Shown here: positions 1 to 9,548 of the stretch, one piece after another
Layout: each line of letters opens with the position of its first letter
Numbering within the stretch: the first letter of the stretch is position 1
Source: Elysia marginata
Taxonomy: Eukaryota > Mollusca > Gastropoda > Plakobranchidae
Length of the DNA stretch: 25,022 nt
Reading direction: 5' to 3'
Assembly (NCBI GenBank): GCA_019649035.1
Contig: BMAT01013527.1
Span: forward strand, 59,874 to 84,895
Program-made: the position numbers and the translations under genes
Notes under the pieces: model-generated
Database searches by the model: none
The model's input: only the letters and a program-made list of their open reading frames with translations
What the model was told of the DNA's origin: nothing

Positions 1-1171
1 TTTTCATTCTTTTGCTCTTAATCTCCAAGATTTTCTCTTTTGTAACCAACTTGTTTTCTGCCCCTTCACTCTCTTTCATGGTCCTTCTCTGTTTTTCTCT
101 CAGCCTTCATTCTCTGTGTTCAATGTAGTTTCCATCATCATTCTTTTGTGGACCCTTTTATCTTTATCTTCCTTAGTTTTCCCTTGTCAACAAAGGATCT
201 GGCCATCGTTGTATCACAGACTGCCGCAACAAAATCTTTTTTTTAATATTAAAGCGTTGGTTTTCAATGTCTCAACTCTTAATGGAAGTGGTGTTTTTGT
301 CTAAATTGTTGTGCAAAAAAAAAAGTTTTTAACTGCGGTTTTTCGTTGTCTACAGAATTGATTTATACAATTAATGGAGCTTCCATTTTTTGTATTTTAA
401 ATTGATATGTTGCCTTGACAACTAATTTCTTTCCTTTCCATCTCACCTGTGAAGGAAAAAAAGCGTAATACAGAAATGGAGAAAAAATGGTTTGTTTTTT
501 TTAGTGAAAGTGAAAGCTGTGATCGAGAAGATTAGAGTAATGGTATAGATTGTTAGTATTTATTGTTATGACAGTTGTGATGGCTGTTATTGTTATTGAT
601 GGTGATATGTTTAATGTTGCCTTTGTTTGTTGTTTGTTGTTGTTGGTGTGTTGTAGTCAGTGGTCACGCTAGCTATGGCTGACATGTTTAACATTTTACC
701 CATACACTAAGTCAGTCTGCCGCCTTGTTCAACCTAGATCTAATACAGGAAAAATCATCTTGATGAGCCAAAGGACCCGTCGATGGGCTTGATCCTTATC
801 CCCACTTACCTGTAGGGATCAAAGAGCTGGATTGAGAGGGAAATCCATGCAAATAATGCTGTGGATTCCCTTTAAACAGAATATAGAAACTTTAATTTTT
901 AATAGTCCAATTTTTTTTCTTTCATATAACCAGCTAAGCCAACATCTCGCTTAATCTAATCGCTTGAACTTTGATTTAACCCACTACACAAAAAAATATT
1001 TGGAGAAAGGTGTCTAATCGTTTGGTCATGCATTTAGTAGTCAACGACAATTATGCCATTGTTGCATACCATTCTGTTCATTTCAGTCACGTTTTTTTTT
1101 CATTGCAATTGTTATGCAAGGTCTATTCGCACTATACAACGTCTTAAGTTTCTCCCCCTCTCTCTTTCCAG
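1..1171. other. Non-coding stretch, presumed intron of the pseudokinase gene
   Basis: T-rich sequence with several GTT/TGTTG runs (about 575-655). The short open frames have no protein-like composition. The exon at 1172 begins inside a codon, so this stretch is probably intron. Nothing else is supported. Confidence 0.5.
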
Positions 1172-1292
1172 CCCAGCGTCACAGCTAAAATGGCAAGATT
1201 TTGACATCTACGGCCAGCCGCTGCATGCCTCGGGAAGATGCGTTGTCTACAATGCCAAGATCAAGGCTAGCGGCTCTCCCTGTCAAGTCATG
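1172..1292 (+). CDS. Pseudokinase gene, exon with N-lobe beta strands
   Basis: A pyrimidine tract (tctccccctctctctttcc) precedes the AG at 1170-1171, and the exon ends at ATG followed by gtacgt (donor at 1293). It encodes 40 residues from PASQLKWQDFD to SPCQVM, entered with one base of a split codon and left in phase 0. SPCQVM aligns with the beta-3 strand that holds VAIK in active kinases and puts Met at the lysine. A second AG at 1175-1176 is an alternative acceptor that would break the entry phase assumed here. An upstream exon is required; none is visible in 1-1171. Confidence 0.65.
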
Positions 1293-4200
1293 GTACGTGG
1301 ATTGTAGCAAAACATTAGGAGGTTATCTCTCTTGCGCACTGGAGTCCATTCCATTTAGTATAGTTCACACCCTACGAGGGAAAAAAAAAACTTTGAATTA
1401 CCGAAAATCGAAAGGTCTAATCAGTATGCATCACAAAAAAAACCCAATAAAATTAGTTATCCGAATAAAGTTTTAATTTTACAAAAAACAACTTTCAAAA
1501 AAGGAAAACAACCATTCTTAGAAGTAAAAAATAAATGCAAATTTACAACAGGGTGAAAATGGTGTTTGTCGTTGTTTGTTCTGAAATCCATTCATATAAA
1601 AGAAAATAAACATTGTTGATTATGTTGATAGTTAACCCTAATCTAGACAAACTAGGGGGCCCAATCAATACCAGAGATGATTGTAGTTAATTATTTACTA
1701 TAGGAGTGATGAGCTTGAGACGAGTTGGCGGCGTATAATTTAAAATGTTCTTATTCTTCTAAATCTTGATCGCGTCAAAAAGTTGAGGACATACAAATAT
1801 CTTGACGAACAGTTTCTCAATGACCCTGGCCTTTTTCAAAACTTTATAAACTTTTCCGAGATCTCCATTGGATCCAAAATCCACTGTATTAGGCTACTCA
1901 TCACTGCAAGAGAACCTCAGTTTTACTTATCTCACAAATCTACATTATTCCCAGATCCTGCATTCAAGGCCTGCCACAGAGATGTGTCCCACGAGCCACC
2001 CGTCCCTGTTACGTCCGACCGCGGTGTTTGCCGACACAATACCTTTCTCCTTCCTGACGCCAGACTTTATCAAAACTTCCCAATTGCTGCAGAACTCGGT
2101 CTACGATTCCAGTCAGGCACGGTGTTTTGTCGCAGTGGGTGAGTGAGTCGTTCTAAAAAAACCTCTTCTCTGCTAATCCCAACCTCAACGCTTACTCTTA
2201 CTTAAGTGTAGTTTTGTCGCAGGGGTTGAGTGAGGCGTTCTATAAACCTCTACTCTGCTAATACCAATCTCAACCCTAGGACAATAACAATGTTGGACCA
2301 AAAGATCAGACTGTTAGAAAGATTGAATGCAAACAGGAAATAAAAGAAAAAAGCAGTCGCAAACACACGTCCTATCACTGTTACCTACAAGTTAACTAAA
2401 TAGACAGGGTATCAGGCTAGGCCTCCATACTCAAAAGGCCTATCAGTCAAAATGAGAGTTCTAGTGATCTATCTCTTTTAAGTTCTTAGTATAGTTAGGG
2501 CACATGAGAACTCAACTAGTGCTTTCCTGTTATGGGCTGACCCAAAACAAAGTTACATACAAAGTATAGGGAATATGATATCTGCTTGTGTTGGAGTACT
2601 GGTCCTGTCCTACGGGCCTAGGGAGCAGCCCAAAATGTACACAGATCTCAACGGACAGTTTAATAATCTCTGTGATTAAAAGTTTTTGAAAGAGTGAGAG
2701 ATTGAGGTACTATTGAGTACAAGCCAGGGGGGCAAGCCTTCAACACAACAGTGTTAAACATAGAGTGTTGAAAAGTGCGTTTAGTATTGACTGTTTGTTT
2801 GTCTGTTTTGAATCCCTAACCCTACATCCATCAGCTGAAATCAAAGCTTTATTGTTCAGTTGTTTCTAATTATGTAAATGTTTTGTATGTCTCTGTATTG
2901 ATGTGTACTAATTATGTGAGTCAACTTTTGCTATTCACAGATATATGAAACTGTTTCATGTGTTGACCATTTTAAATTGTTTCATTTTCTGTTTCAACTC
3001 TTTCTTAACATAATTTATCCATAGTGTTTTGCTCTTTTTCTCTTTACTTATCCTTAACAACAAAAGTTTCCTCAAACGAATTGAGGATTCTGCAGTGTAG
3101 CTAGTTGTTCAAGATAAACAGAAAAAAATATTTTTTTAATCATGAAAATTCTTAGTACTAGGCCGACTTGTGTTTCAGATGATCAACTAATATGTAATTT
3201 TCAAGTATCAATACGCTTGAATATCAAAACATCTTCTAAATTCATAAGACGCATAGTTGAACTGCTTGTTTCACTGCTGACCATGCTATTTGCTGTTTAT
3301 ACCCGGCTGTGTGTTATTTACATATTATATTCCTGTTTGTCTGACCAGGAGCTTTTGACATTGTGGAGAACCTGCCAGACCATCTGTGCAAACTGAGAGA
3401 GACCTTAGGCCAGGATCCCGCGGCCTATCTCAATGTGCTACTGCTGGCTGCATTACAGCTGCTCAGTGCTATGTCACACTGTCTAGATCAGGTAAGTCTA
3501 GAGCAGCCTATCTCAATGTGCTACTGCTGGCTGAATTACAGCTGCTCAGTGCAATGTCACACTGTCTAGATCAGGTAAATCTAGAGCAGCCTATCTCAAT
3601 GTGCTACTGCTGGCTGCACTACAGCTGCTCAGTGCTATGTCACACTATCTAGATCAGGTAAGTCTAGAGCAACCTATCTCAATGTGCTACTGCTGGCTGC
3701 ATTACAGCTGCTCAGTGCTATGTCACACTGTCTAGATCAGGTAAGTCTAGAGCAGCCTATCTCAATGTGCTACTCCTGGCTGCACGACAGCTGCTCAGTG
3801 CTATGTCACACTGTCTAGATCAGGTAAGTCTAGAGCAGCCTATCTCAATGTGCTACTGCTGGCTGCACGACAGCTGATTTATTGATTTAAAAAGTTGAAA
3901 AAGCAAAGGCAAATTATTCATTTTCCAAAAAAAGGTTATGTCTCAAATTTTATTAGCAATTCTTACATTGAACTAATTGGCCGTGGTTACGAGATATGTT
4001 GAAATATTGAAATCTTCTATTTGGTTTCAAATTAAAGTATTTAGTAAAAGAAAAGGAGACGAACTTTATTTGAGTTTTCTCAACTGAAATTTTCTGACTT
4101 CATGAGTGTGGAATGACCATGTTTTGCGATAGGAGGCATTCACTGTTCAATATACAATGCGCCATCTTGTACTTGTAGCAGTGTCTCTTGTACTAAACAA

Positions 4201-5664
4201 AACTCTTGCTTTAATATTTCCTGTCAGGGTTTCTCCGTCACCGAGATGGACTATGAAGATGTATTCCTACTGACGCGTGCCAACCTGCGAGGAAAAGTGG
4301 TCGCCTTTCTGCCGCACCAGAGGTCTCTTGGCGAAGTACCGCAAGGGGAGGCAATGTGTAACTTCCTGGATCGGCTCTGTCAGGACGGATGGTGGGCCGA
4401 CGATGAAGAGGACGACCTGGTCGAGGAGCCTCAGGACGGAGCTCTTGTGGAGGAGCCGGGTCGGGTCGTGAGCCGGATCAGAGCTCTACTGGAGCCGCGC
4501 AGAGTGGAGTGTCTTGGTTAGTACAGTACTGCCCGTGACAAATGAAAAGCAGTATCGGCAGTGTTAACCATGGGAGAGATACTACATTTCCTTTGTCCAC
4601 GGCAGAGTGGTACTTTGAGATAGGGAAGAGAGAGAGATTAGAGTGAGAGCTAGAGAAGTGGAGACTCAGACACACATCGAAAATGAAAGGATTAGAGAGA
4701 CAGAGACAGACAGACAATGAGATAGAAAAAGAAAGAGCTAAGAGGCTGTGCTTGGAATTTATGGTATGTTAGTATCCAACATCTAACAGGCTTTGAAACA
4801 AGAGTTGAATTTGCTTTGGTGTGTATTGACCTGCTGGGGGGAAATATGCAGTTTGCGGTGGCAGACTAACCATAGCTTTTTTTTTAAGTAAAATCTACAT
4901 TGCTTAAGTTCATTTTCAGTTCATTGATTCATTTCAGTGTGCCATGGTGGCAACATTTGGGAATGAGAATAGAGCTTAATTTTATCATTCTTGCCAGCAA
5001 ACAATTGACTTCACAGAGGAAATTTTTCAACAAAAACAATGATTTGCGCTCTTATCTCATTCCAAATACAAAAAGACTGAAACATAACTCTATTTTGTAC
5101 CTTTATTGATGTGACTGGTTATGTCCCCTGGAGATGAACTGAATTAACAGAGTTGACCGCATCAGCAGCAGCACGTGCATTTTGATGCCTCTCTGTAAAT
5201 TTTTTATTTTTCTGTATTTCACAAAGTTGATCAAAATATAGGCCTATCATCACAAGTATTATGTTTCTCAGTTTGAATGTTTTAACTGTGGTATGTTTTT
5301 AAATAGTATAACCCTATCTTATAATTTATAATAAAAACTTTTTAGTTTTGTAAAATTTTTAACTCAATATTTTTCAGGGCATGTAAGAACAGCAGTGGAG
5401 TTTTTGCTGTGGGGCCCCGCCCCTTCCGACCTGTCAATCACGTCAAGACCTGGCAGTGTAGGGGGCGGAGCCAGCATGGCAGGGCGGGAGCAGGAGCTTT
5501 ATGTCTGGCTGGAGAAGGAGAGAGCGGGGGCTGTCGGTCGATTGGCTCGCAGTGAGGCGGGACTTGGGTCTGGCCTCACACTCGACCAGTTCTACACACT
5601 CAAGTTCTTACTCAAGTCGAGCGCCGCATGTTTGGCAGAGAGTGTTCGTCGTTTGGCTCGCTAG
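1172..5664 (+). CDS. PEAK/PRAG-family pseudokinase, 3' part of gene (5 exons, N-terminus outside window)
   Basis: Exons 1172-1292, 1955-2138, 3349-3491, 4228-4516 and 5378-5664 join with matching phases into 340 residues ending in TAG. Seen: a kinase N-lobe-like start (WQDFDIYGQPLH, then CVVYNAKI), a helix (AYLNVLLLAALQLLSAM) followed by a catalytic-loop-like VTEMDYEDVFLL (residues 153-164), a DFG-region-like VVAFLPHQ (173-180), then LLWGP (255-259) and C-terminal helices 274-340 (ELYVWLEKERAG, LTLDQFYTLKFLLKSSA). LLWGP followed by a WL..E+ helix and a final LT.D....FLL...A block is the pattern I know from the SHED dimerisation domain of PEAK1, PRAG1 and PEAK3. These are catalytically dead scaffolds in Src/Grb2/CrkII signalling. 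Canonical residues are missing here: Met40 sits at the VAIK lysine and the DFG is AFL. The activation segment is very short. The long disordered N-terminal region expected for the family is not in the window. The paralogue cannot be decided. Confidence 0.68.
1955..2138 (+). CDS. Pseudokinase gene, exon with mid N-lobe
   Basis: Acceptor ttattcccag at 1953-1954, donor G|gtgagt at 2139. In phase 0 from the previous exon it gives 61 residues plus a split Gly: ILHSRPATEMCPTS through SVYDSSQARCFVAVG. It should cover the alphaC to hinge region of the fold (inference from position). The first 27 codons are rich in Pro, Thr and Ser. The exon end and its donor are duplicated immediately downstream (see 2123-2279). 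Confidence 0.65.
2123..2279 (+). repeat. 87-bp tandem duplication spanning an exon-intron junction (2 copies)
   Basis: The sequence starting ttttgtcgcag at 2125 recurs at 2212, 87 bases later. The similarity runs about 65-70 bases and includes gagtgag, cgttcta, acctct and ctctgctaat. The first copy holds the last codons of exon 2 and its donor (gtgagt). In the second copy the donor is altered to ggttgagtgag, so it is probably inactive. Confidence 0.75.
2280..3348. other. Intron remainder between pseudokinase exons 2 and 3
   Basis: AT-rich, no recognisable repeat family or RNA gene. The acceptor is at 3347-3348. Confidence 0.6.
3349..3491 (+). CDS. Pseudokinase gene, exon with alphaE-like helix
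   Basis: Acceptor ctgaccag at 3347-3348, donor CAG|gtaagt at 3492. It encodes the end of the split Gly and 47 residues: AFDIVENLPDHLCKLRET, then LGQDPAAYLNVLLLAAL, then QLLSAMSHCLDQ. The Leu-rich amphipathic stretch fits the alphaE helix that leads into the catalytic loop. Its last 68 bases begin an 83-bp tandem array, so the exon end and splice donor occur again four times downstream. Only the first donor keeps the reading frame into the next exon: reading past it meets a TAG at 3567-3569. Confidence 0.7.
3424..3877 (+). repeat. 83-bp tandem array, about 5.5 copies, containing exon 3 end and its splice donor
   Basis: cctatctcaatgtgctac starts at 3424, 3507, 3590, 3673, 3756 and 3839, an exact 83-base period. 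The last unit breaks off near 3877. Copies differ by only a few bases. Each full unit carries ctagatcag followed by a donor: gtaagt at 3492, gtaaat at 3575, and gtaagt at 3658, 3741 and 3824. Only the first unit is accounted for as exon; the rest lie in the intron. Confidence 0.95.
3878..4227. other. Intron remainder before exon 4
   Basis: AT-rich, with no repeat seen beyond the array on its left. A pyrimidine-biased tract leads to the acceptor at 4226-4227. Confidence 0.6.
4228..4516 (+). CDS. Pseudokinase gene, exon with degenerate catalytic loop and acidic segment
   Basis: Acceptor ctgtcag at 4226-4227, donor CTTG|gttagt at 4517. It encodes 96 residues plus a split Gly. GFSVTEMDYEDVFLL lies at the HRD/catalytic loop, but only one Asp (157) is plausible and the metal-binding Asn is absent. 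RGKVVAFLPHQRS lies at the DFG strand with no Asp or Gly. An acidic stretch (DDEEDDLVEEP, 207-217, and LVEEP again at 222-226) follows where an activation segment and APE would be expected. RVVSRIRALLEP resembles the late C-lobe helix before LLWGP. Confidence 0.7.
4526..4613. repeat. Foldback (palindromic) element, copy A
   Basis: The left arm (ctgcccgtgacaaatg, then agcagtatc) matches the reverse complement of the right arm (gatactacatttcctttgtc, then cacggcag). The centre gcagtatcggcagtg (4549-4563) is nearly identical to centres at 9055-9069 and 11310-11324. It lies about 10 bases after the exon 4 donor, so the transcript could form a hairpin next to that splice site. Confidence 0.75.
4622..4738. 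repeat. Purine-rich GA/GACA simple-sequence tract
   Basis: Interrupted gagaga and cagagacagacagaca repeats on the plus strand. Low-complexity DNA, no coding sign on either strand. Confidence 0.7.
4739..4880 (+). repeat. Partial dispersed repeat, related to 12536-12790
   Basis: Shared blocks in the same order: gtgcttg.aatttatgg.at, then taacaggct, then tctgaaa/tttgaaa, then gagttgaat, tggtgtgtat and cctgctggggg. The copy near 12.6 kb also has an upstream SINE-like part that is missing here, so this copy is 5'-truncated or diverged. Confidence 0.7.
5378..5664 (+). CDS. Pseudokinase gene, terminal exon with SHED-type C-terminal helices
   Basis: Acceptor atatttttcag at 5376-5377; stop TAG at 5662-5664. 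It encodes HVRTAVEFLLWGP, then a Gly/Ser/Pro-rich linker (about 260-273), then helices GREQELYVWLEKERAG, VGRLARSEAG, LTLDQFYTLKFLLKSSA and CLAESVRRLAR. The LLWGP motif and the four terminal helices are the best evidence for the PEAK family. The exon is much more GC-rich than its introns. Confidence 0.72.
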
Positions 5665-6084
5665 ATCTTGAAGAGTGATGAAAGAGTTAAATCTGTTTTG
5701 TTGCCTCTTTTAACTAAAGTTCCATATTGGATGAAAAAAAAAGAATGAAACAAGAGTTTAATTGTGAACTTTGCTTAATTAAACGTTGCTAATTAGTCTA
5801 GTCAAATTTTTTTTCAAAATACATGCATATCATCATTGGATACGTTTATTTGAAATGGTAAGGGTTTCGACTTCCAAATATTAAAGTGTAATTGCAGATC
5901 TGCTAAATGAAATCTCAAAATTTTTTTCTATTAGTTTTCAAAGAACGTGAAAATAAAAGCTTAGAATTTTTTGAAAGTTTACAGTAGAAGAATTACATAC
6001 AAAATATCTAGTTCTTTCTGCTCATGCCCCGAAAATGTATGTTGTCGGCAAAGCAAAATTGTGTGTCCACAAAAAATATTATAC
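5665..6084 (+). other. 3' UTR and flank of the pseudokinase gene
   Basis: Starts right after the TAG and is AT-rich. AATAAA at 5952-5957 and ATTAAA at 5778-5783 are candidate polyadenylation signals. The true transcript end cannot be set from sequence. Confidence 0.4.
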
Positions 6085-6507
6085 AGTGGAATTCTGATAA
6101 CGTCAAAAATACCTCTGGACAGAAAAAAAAATTGTCTGTAAGCAAGACTAGACTTTAACCACTGCCAAAATAAAAAAAGAGAGGTATGAAGGAACTGCCT
6201 AACAGAGTTGACTTAGGGTTGGTGATATCATGAAGTAGCGTAACTGACATTTTGGGCAAAAATCGACCTAACAACTCTATGTGAATACACATATCATAAT
6301 CTAAGTTCTCTCAAATCAGCTAGACGATCCAATTACTAGTCATTGAGTTATAGCATATTCGCCAACTCTCACAATAGACGTTACAAAACAGTTTAAAAAC
6401 TTTCAACGGCTCTCCTCTGCAAAATTAGCAAAATGTTTACGCTAGTACATGATATCACCGACGAAGTTACCTTTAAAGGGGTTGGTCATAAGTGGATTTC
6501 GCTGTAA
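6085..6507. mobile_element. Pogo-like short element, interrupted by another element
   Basis: The left end tacagtggaattctgataac and the right end (cataagtggatttcgctgta) form imperfect inverted repeats of the TACAGTGGAATCC style. The interior resembles the element at 9363-9548 on both sides of an inserted 243-bp block (6219-6461): ctaacagagttgact to the left and agttacctttaaaggggttgg to the right line up with adjacent sequence in that copy. The superfamily label is inferred from the terminal sequence. Confidence 0.55.
6219..6461. mobile_element. MITE-like element with about 26-bp terminal inverted repeats
   Basis: The left end ttggtgatatcatgaagtag and the reverse complement of the right end (tcggtgatatcatgtactag) match at about 22 of 26 positions. 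No open reading frame of note lies between. It sits inside the pogo-like element. No clear target-site duplication was found. Confidence 0.65.
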
Positions 6508-7985
6508 CTGTTTTGTGATGAAAGAGCAAAAATTGCTATGAAAATCTAGTGCCATAACTAATGCTGAAGAATTTCTATTGATCTTTTTTTTTTGTCCTTT
6601 ATGAAAAATTATACAAGGTAACACTACAAAACACAAGAGAATTATGAATCTACCAAATTCCTGTCATCTGAGAATCGTATCAACAACTACATAAGATTCT
6701 GTTTTTTTAATGCTGAAAACCTTACATTGTCTGTACACCCTGATCTTCTTTGTACTTAGTCCAATTTATTGCCATACACACAGATCTGAAGAGAGAAAGT
6801 CTCGTATTTTTTGTTTTGCAACCAGTCACAGTGGGTCGGATGTTGCAATTATGTTTAAACATGTTGATTTTTTAAAAGGTGCATTTTCCAGAACTTCTAA
6901 ATCTTAAAAATTTCATAGAATTATCAATTTTGGAGAAGATTTTTTTTTTTTTACATTTTATCAAAATTTTAAAGCTGTAAGAAAAAGGAAAAAAAAAGAA
7001 AATTTGCTTAGCAATATTGCATTAGTTGAACAACGCGGTATTAATTTTTGCGTCATAATTTCCCTTAGCTTTAGGTTTAAAAATGAAATTGGAAAGGAGT
7101 ACTTATGGTTTTTCCTCTATATAATATCAAGTGACAAATGTACCCTTGATGCTCCAAACTGCATACAAAAAAGCAGTGACCACTGGTCAGTATTTTTTTT
7201 TTACCATTGTTTGCTAATCTAATTACACAAACCAGTTTGAAAGGCATTTTTTCAGGAAATTCTGGTATATGGAGTTTCAGAATTAATCCCCTTTTTTACA
7301 TTAAAATATATAGAAAATGACATATTCAGGTATTTTGTAGCCCCCCTCCTCCCTCCCTCTCCTCCATGTGCAAATAGGGTCAGGTTACTTTAAACTGTTC
7401 AAAATCTCCATGTTTGAATCATTTCCAGTCTACTGTAAACAACTATTCTAACTGAGTACGTATGGACAAAAATTGTCTTTGTATTTTTTTTGTCCGCTTT
7501 TGTTTGCGTTTATATGTGATTAATATTAGAAGACCTTTAAACCTATAATGTAAGTTTTAATTCAACTGTGGATGTTGTTAATTTTTATTGGTGTATTCAA
7601 ATGATCAAGTTTTAATTGATCAATCATAATCTCATCAAAGTGAGGCCTATGTCTAATTTTATATATTTTTGAAGGTTTGCAAGAGAGTTCAATTTAAAGC
7701 CTCCACAATTTACAAATTTGGACTGAATATTCTTTTCTGTAATTTAGTGTATTTTTGGACTTTTTACAATTCTTAAGATGTGATGGATTAAAATTTGTGT
7801 GGACTTTTGGTCAAATCATATCATTGGAAATTGTATCTGTTGGATTTGCAATGTAATGCGAGGGATATATGCCCCCCCCCCCTCCCCCATTTCTCTTTCT
7901 CGTTCTCTCTTCTTTCTTTTTGTAAGCCTCACATTACACATAAATATCCATCAATACCAGGAACTTCTTGTTCTATAAATGAAAT
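6508..7985. other. Intergenic AT-rich stretch
   Basis: No gene or clear repeat family. It contains poly-T/A runs and pyrimidine tracts, such as C-rich runs near 7340-7364 and 7871-7889. Confidence 0.5.
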
Positions 7986-8241
7986 GTCTCACGTTCTGGG
8001 CGAATGAGTCAGAAGTCAGAAATAAGGTTTTTTAGATAACTTTATTGAAAGATCTATTTTTTTTCTTCTTTTTATATTTCAAGCGAGCAAAAGTTTTAAT
8101 ATTTTTCCCACAAATTAGACTGATGATAGTTTAATAGAAGTTTTTAACATTTGGAAGCTTAGAAAAATTTCTTGCTCAAAACAGAATTGCCTTTGAAGCT
8201 GGAAAACTGCATTACTCGACTCATTCACCCTGGACGCAAGA
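7986..8241. mobile_element. MITE family M1, copy 1
   Basis: The left end (gtctcacgttctgggcgaat, then gagtc) and the right end (gactcattcaccctggacgc, then aaga) are inverted repeats. The internal blocks aaaagtttta, catttggaagct and agaaaaatt are shared with the copy at 9818-10036. It is non-coding and about 256 bp. Confidence 0.8.
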
Positions 8242-9033
8242 ACAAATGCATTCTAAGAATGTAACCATGTCTAAGTTGAAATGTATGAAAATGTGTGCTA
8301 ATACGTCACTGCTAAATCTGGAAATTGTAACATAGCATGTTGATGTATTGAAGCACTTTCTGCGAGCAATCTCTCTCTTATGTTTGTGTACATAGACTTG
8401 TCTCTAGCCAACAGAAATGAGACTGGTGTCAACATTTTCGTGTTGATATTTGGAAGAACACATTTTTTCTGAGCTTTCAAGCATTTAATTTTAAAATTGC
8501 ATGGAATTGTCAAAGTTTTGTGGACAGATGCTAGAAGGTTTTTTTTTTTTAAATTTAAAGCATGAACAAAAAGAATTCCCTTATTATGCAAATACCTACA
8601 TTTACGTAAATTAAAACAGGGCTTTATCAAATTTAACTTTCGGACATCCAACTCATGTGTTGACTGGCCTAGAGATCACTATACTGTTGAAAGAAAGTAT
8701 CCAGGAGGAAGATTAAAAGCGGGATACAACACTTTAATTGATGACCACGGTGGTAGAATTAACTCAGAAAATGTTATGATTTCATAACAATATCTTTGAT
8801 GTCCATGCTTAGACATGAATAATTCAAGTCATTCACCCCCTTTGTTTTCAAGGGTTAATACACTGTAGTGTCTCATACTTTTGGGGTTTTTTTGTTGTTT
8901 TTTTTTTCACAATAAGCAATTAATGTGATTTTGTTTTGAATTTTTTTTCGAATCCTCAGTTCTTTCAATATACTGCCATGTTGAGCTAAAACGTAACGTT
9001 GTGACATTTTGTGTGACTCCTCCCCTCCCCTAT
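8242..9033. other. Intergenic stretch
   Basis: An open frame of 117 codons on the minus strand (8298-8651) lacks protein-like composition or recognisable motifs and is not called a gene. Nothing else is evident. Confidence 0.5.
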
Positions 9034-9112
9034 GCTGCCCCTGCCAATCAAAGTGCAGTATCTGCAGTGAAAACCATATGGAAGATACCGCAATTCGATT
9101 GTCAGGGGCAGC
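9034..9112. repeat. Foldback (palindromic) element, copy B
   Basis: The left arm gctgcccctgccaatcaaag matches the reverse complement of the right arm (gctgcccctgacaatcgaat) closely. The centre is gcagtatctgcagtg (9055-9069). It is the same family as 4526-4613 and 11287-11376. Confidence 0.8.
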
Positions 9113-9362
9113 CTGTTCGCTACTACATTTTCTCTTAATATGGCAGTATAAAAACCACCATAACCACAACCACCGCAACAAAACCAGGTCTAAACCTGCC
9201 AATTGTAACCGTTTTCTATACAAGTTGCTCTAGTTATGTGCAATTTTGAGCTATTTCTTGAATTATGTGCATGTGTGATTTTTAAAAAAATAATATACAT
9301 TGGCGTAAGCTTAGATGTGTATGGCAGAGTTTCACATTTTGATTTGAGTGTAATATATATAC

Positions 9363-9548
9363 ACTGTAGTGAAATCCTGATAAAGTCAGCACCTCGGGGC
9401 CGAAAAAATGTCTTAACTTAAAGCAAAAAGTTGACTTTCACCATTACAAAAGATTGTAAAAAAAATACAACATGGGACTGTGGAACACAGTTGACTGAAA
9501 GAAAGAGTTTCCCTTAATGGTGTTGAGTTTAATTGGATTTCAATGTAC
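9363..9548. mobile_element. Pogo-like short element, complete copy
   Basis: The left end tgtagtgaaatcctgataaa and the right end (attggatttcaatgtac) are imperfect inverted repeats, with further pairing of cagcacc and ggtgttg inside. It is about 186 bp and non-coding. The interior is related to the interrupted copy at 6085-6507. Confidence 0.6.

Noticed and set aside
1053..1171. ATG-started extension of the first pseudokinase exon (MPLLHTILFISVTFFFHC)
   Set aside because: It looks like a signal peptide, but it lies in the pyrimidine tract before a good splice acceptor and its second half is the tract itself; the family has no signal peptide.
3386..3652. Frames with repeated SMCYCWL..YSCSVQCH
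   Set aside because: They are alternative-frame readings of the 83-bp tandem array. The real frame is the one that joins exons 2 and 4 in phase.
7871..7889. C-rich run as a possible regulatory site
   Set aside because: Low-complexity homopolymer tract with no other support.
8298..8651. 117-codon open frame on the minus strand in the intergenic region
   Set aside because: Composition follows the AT-rich background, there are no domain-like features or splice context, and it starts inside a MITE-rich desert.
8873..9233. 116- and 74-codon open frames on opposite strands
   Set aside because: They overlap each other and the foldback element at 9034-9112; the openness reflects the repeat, not a gene.
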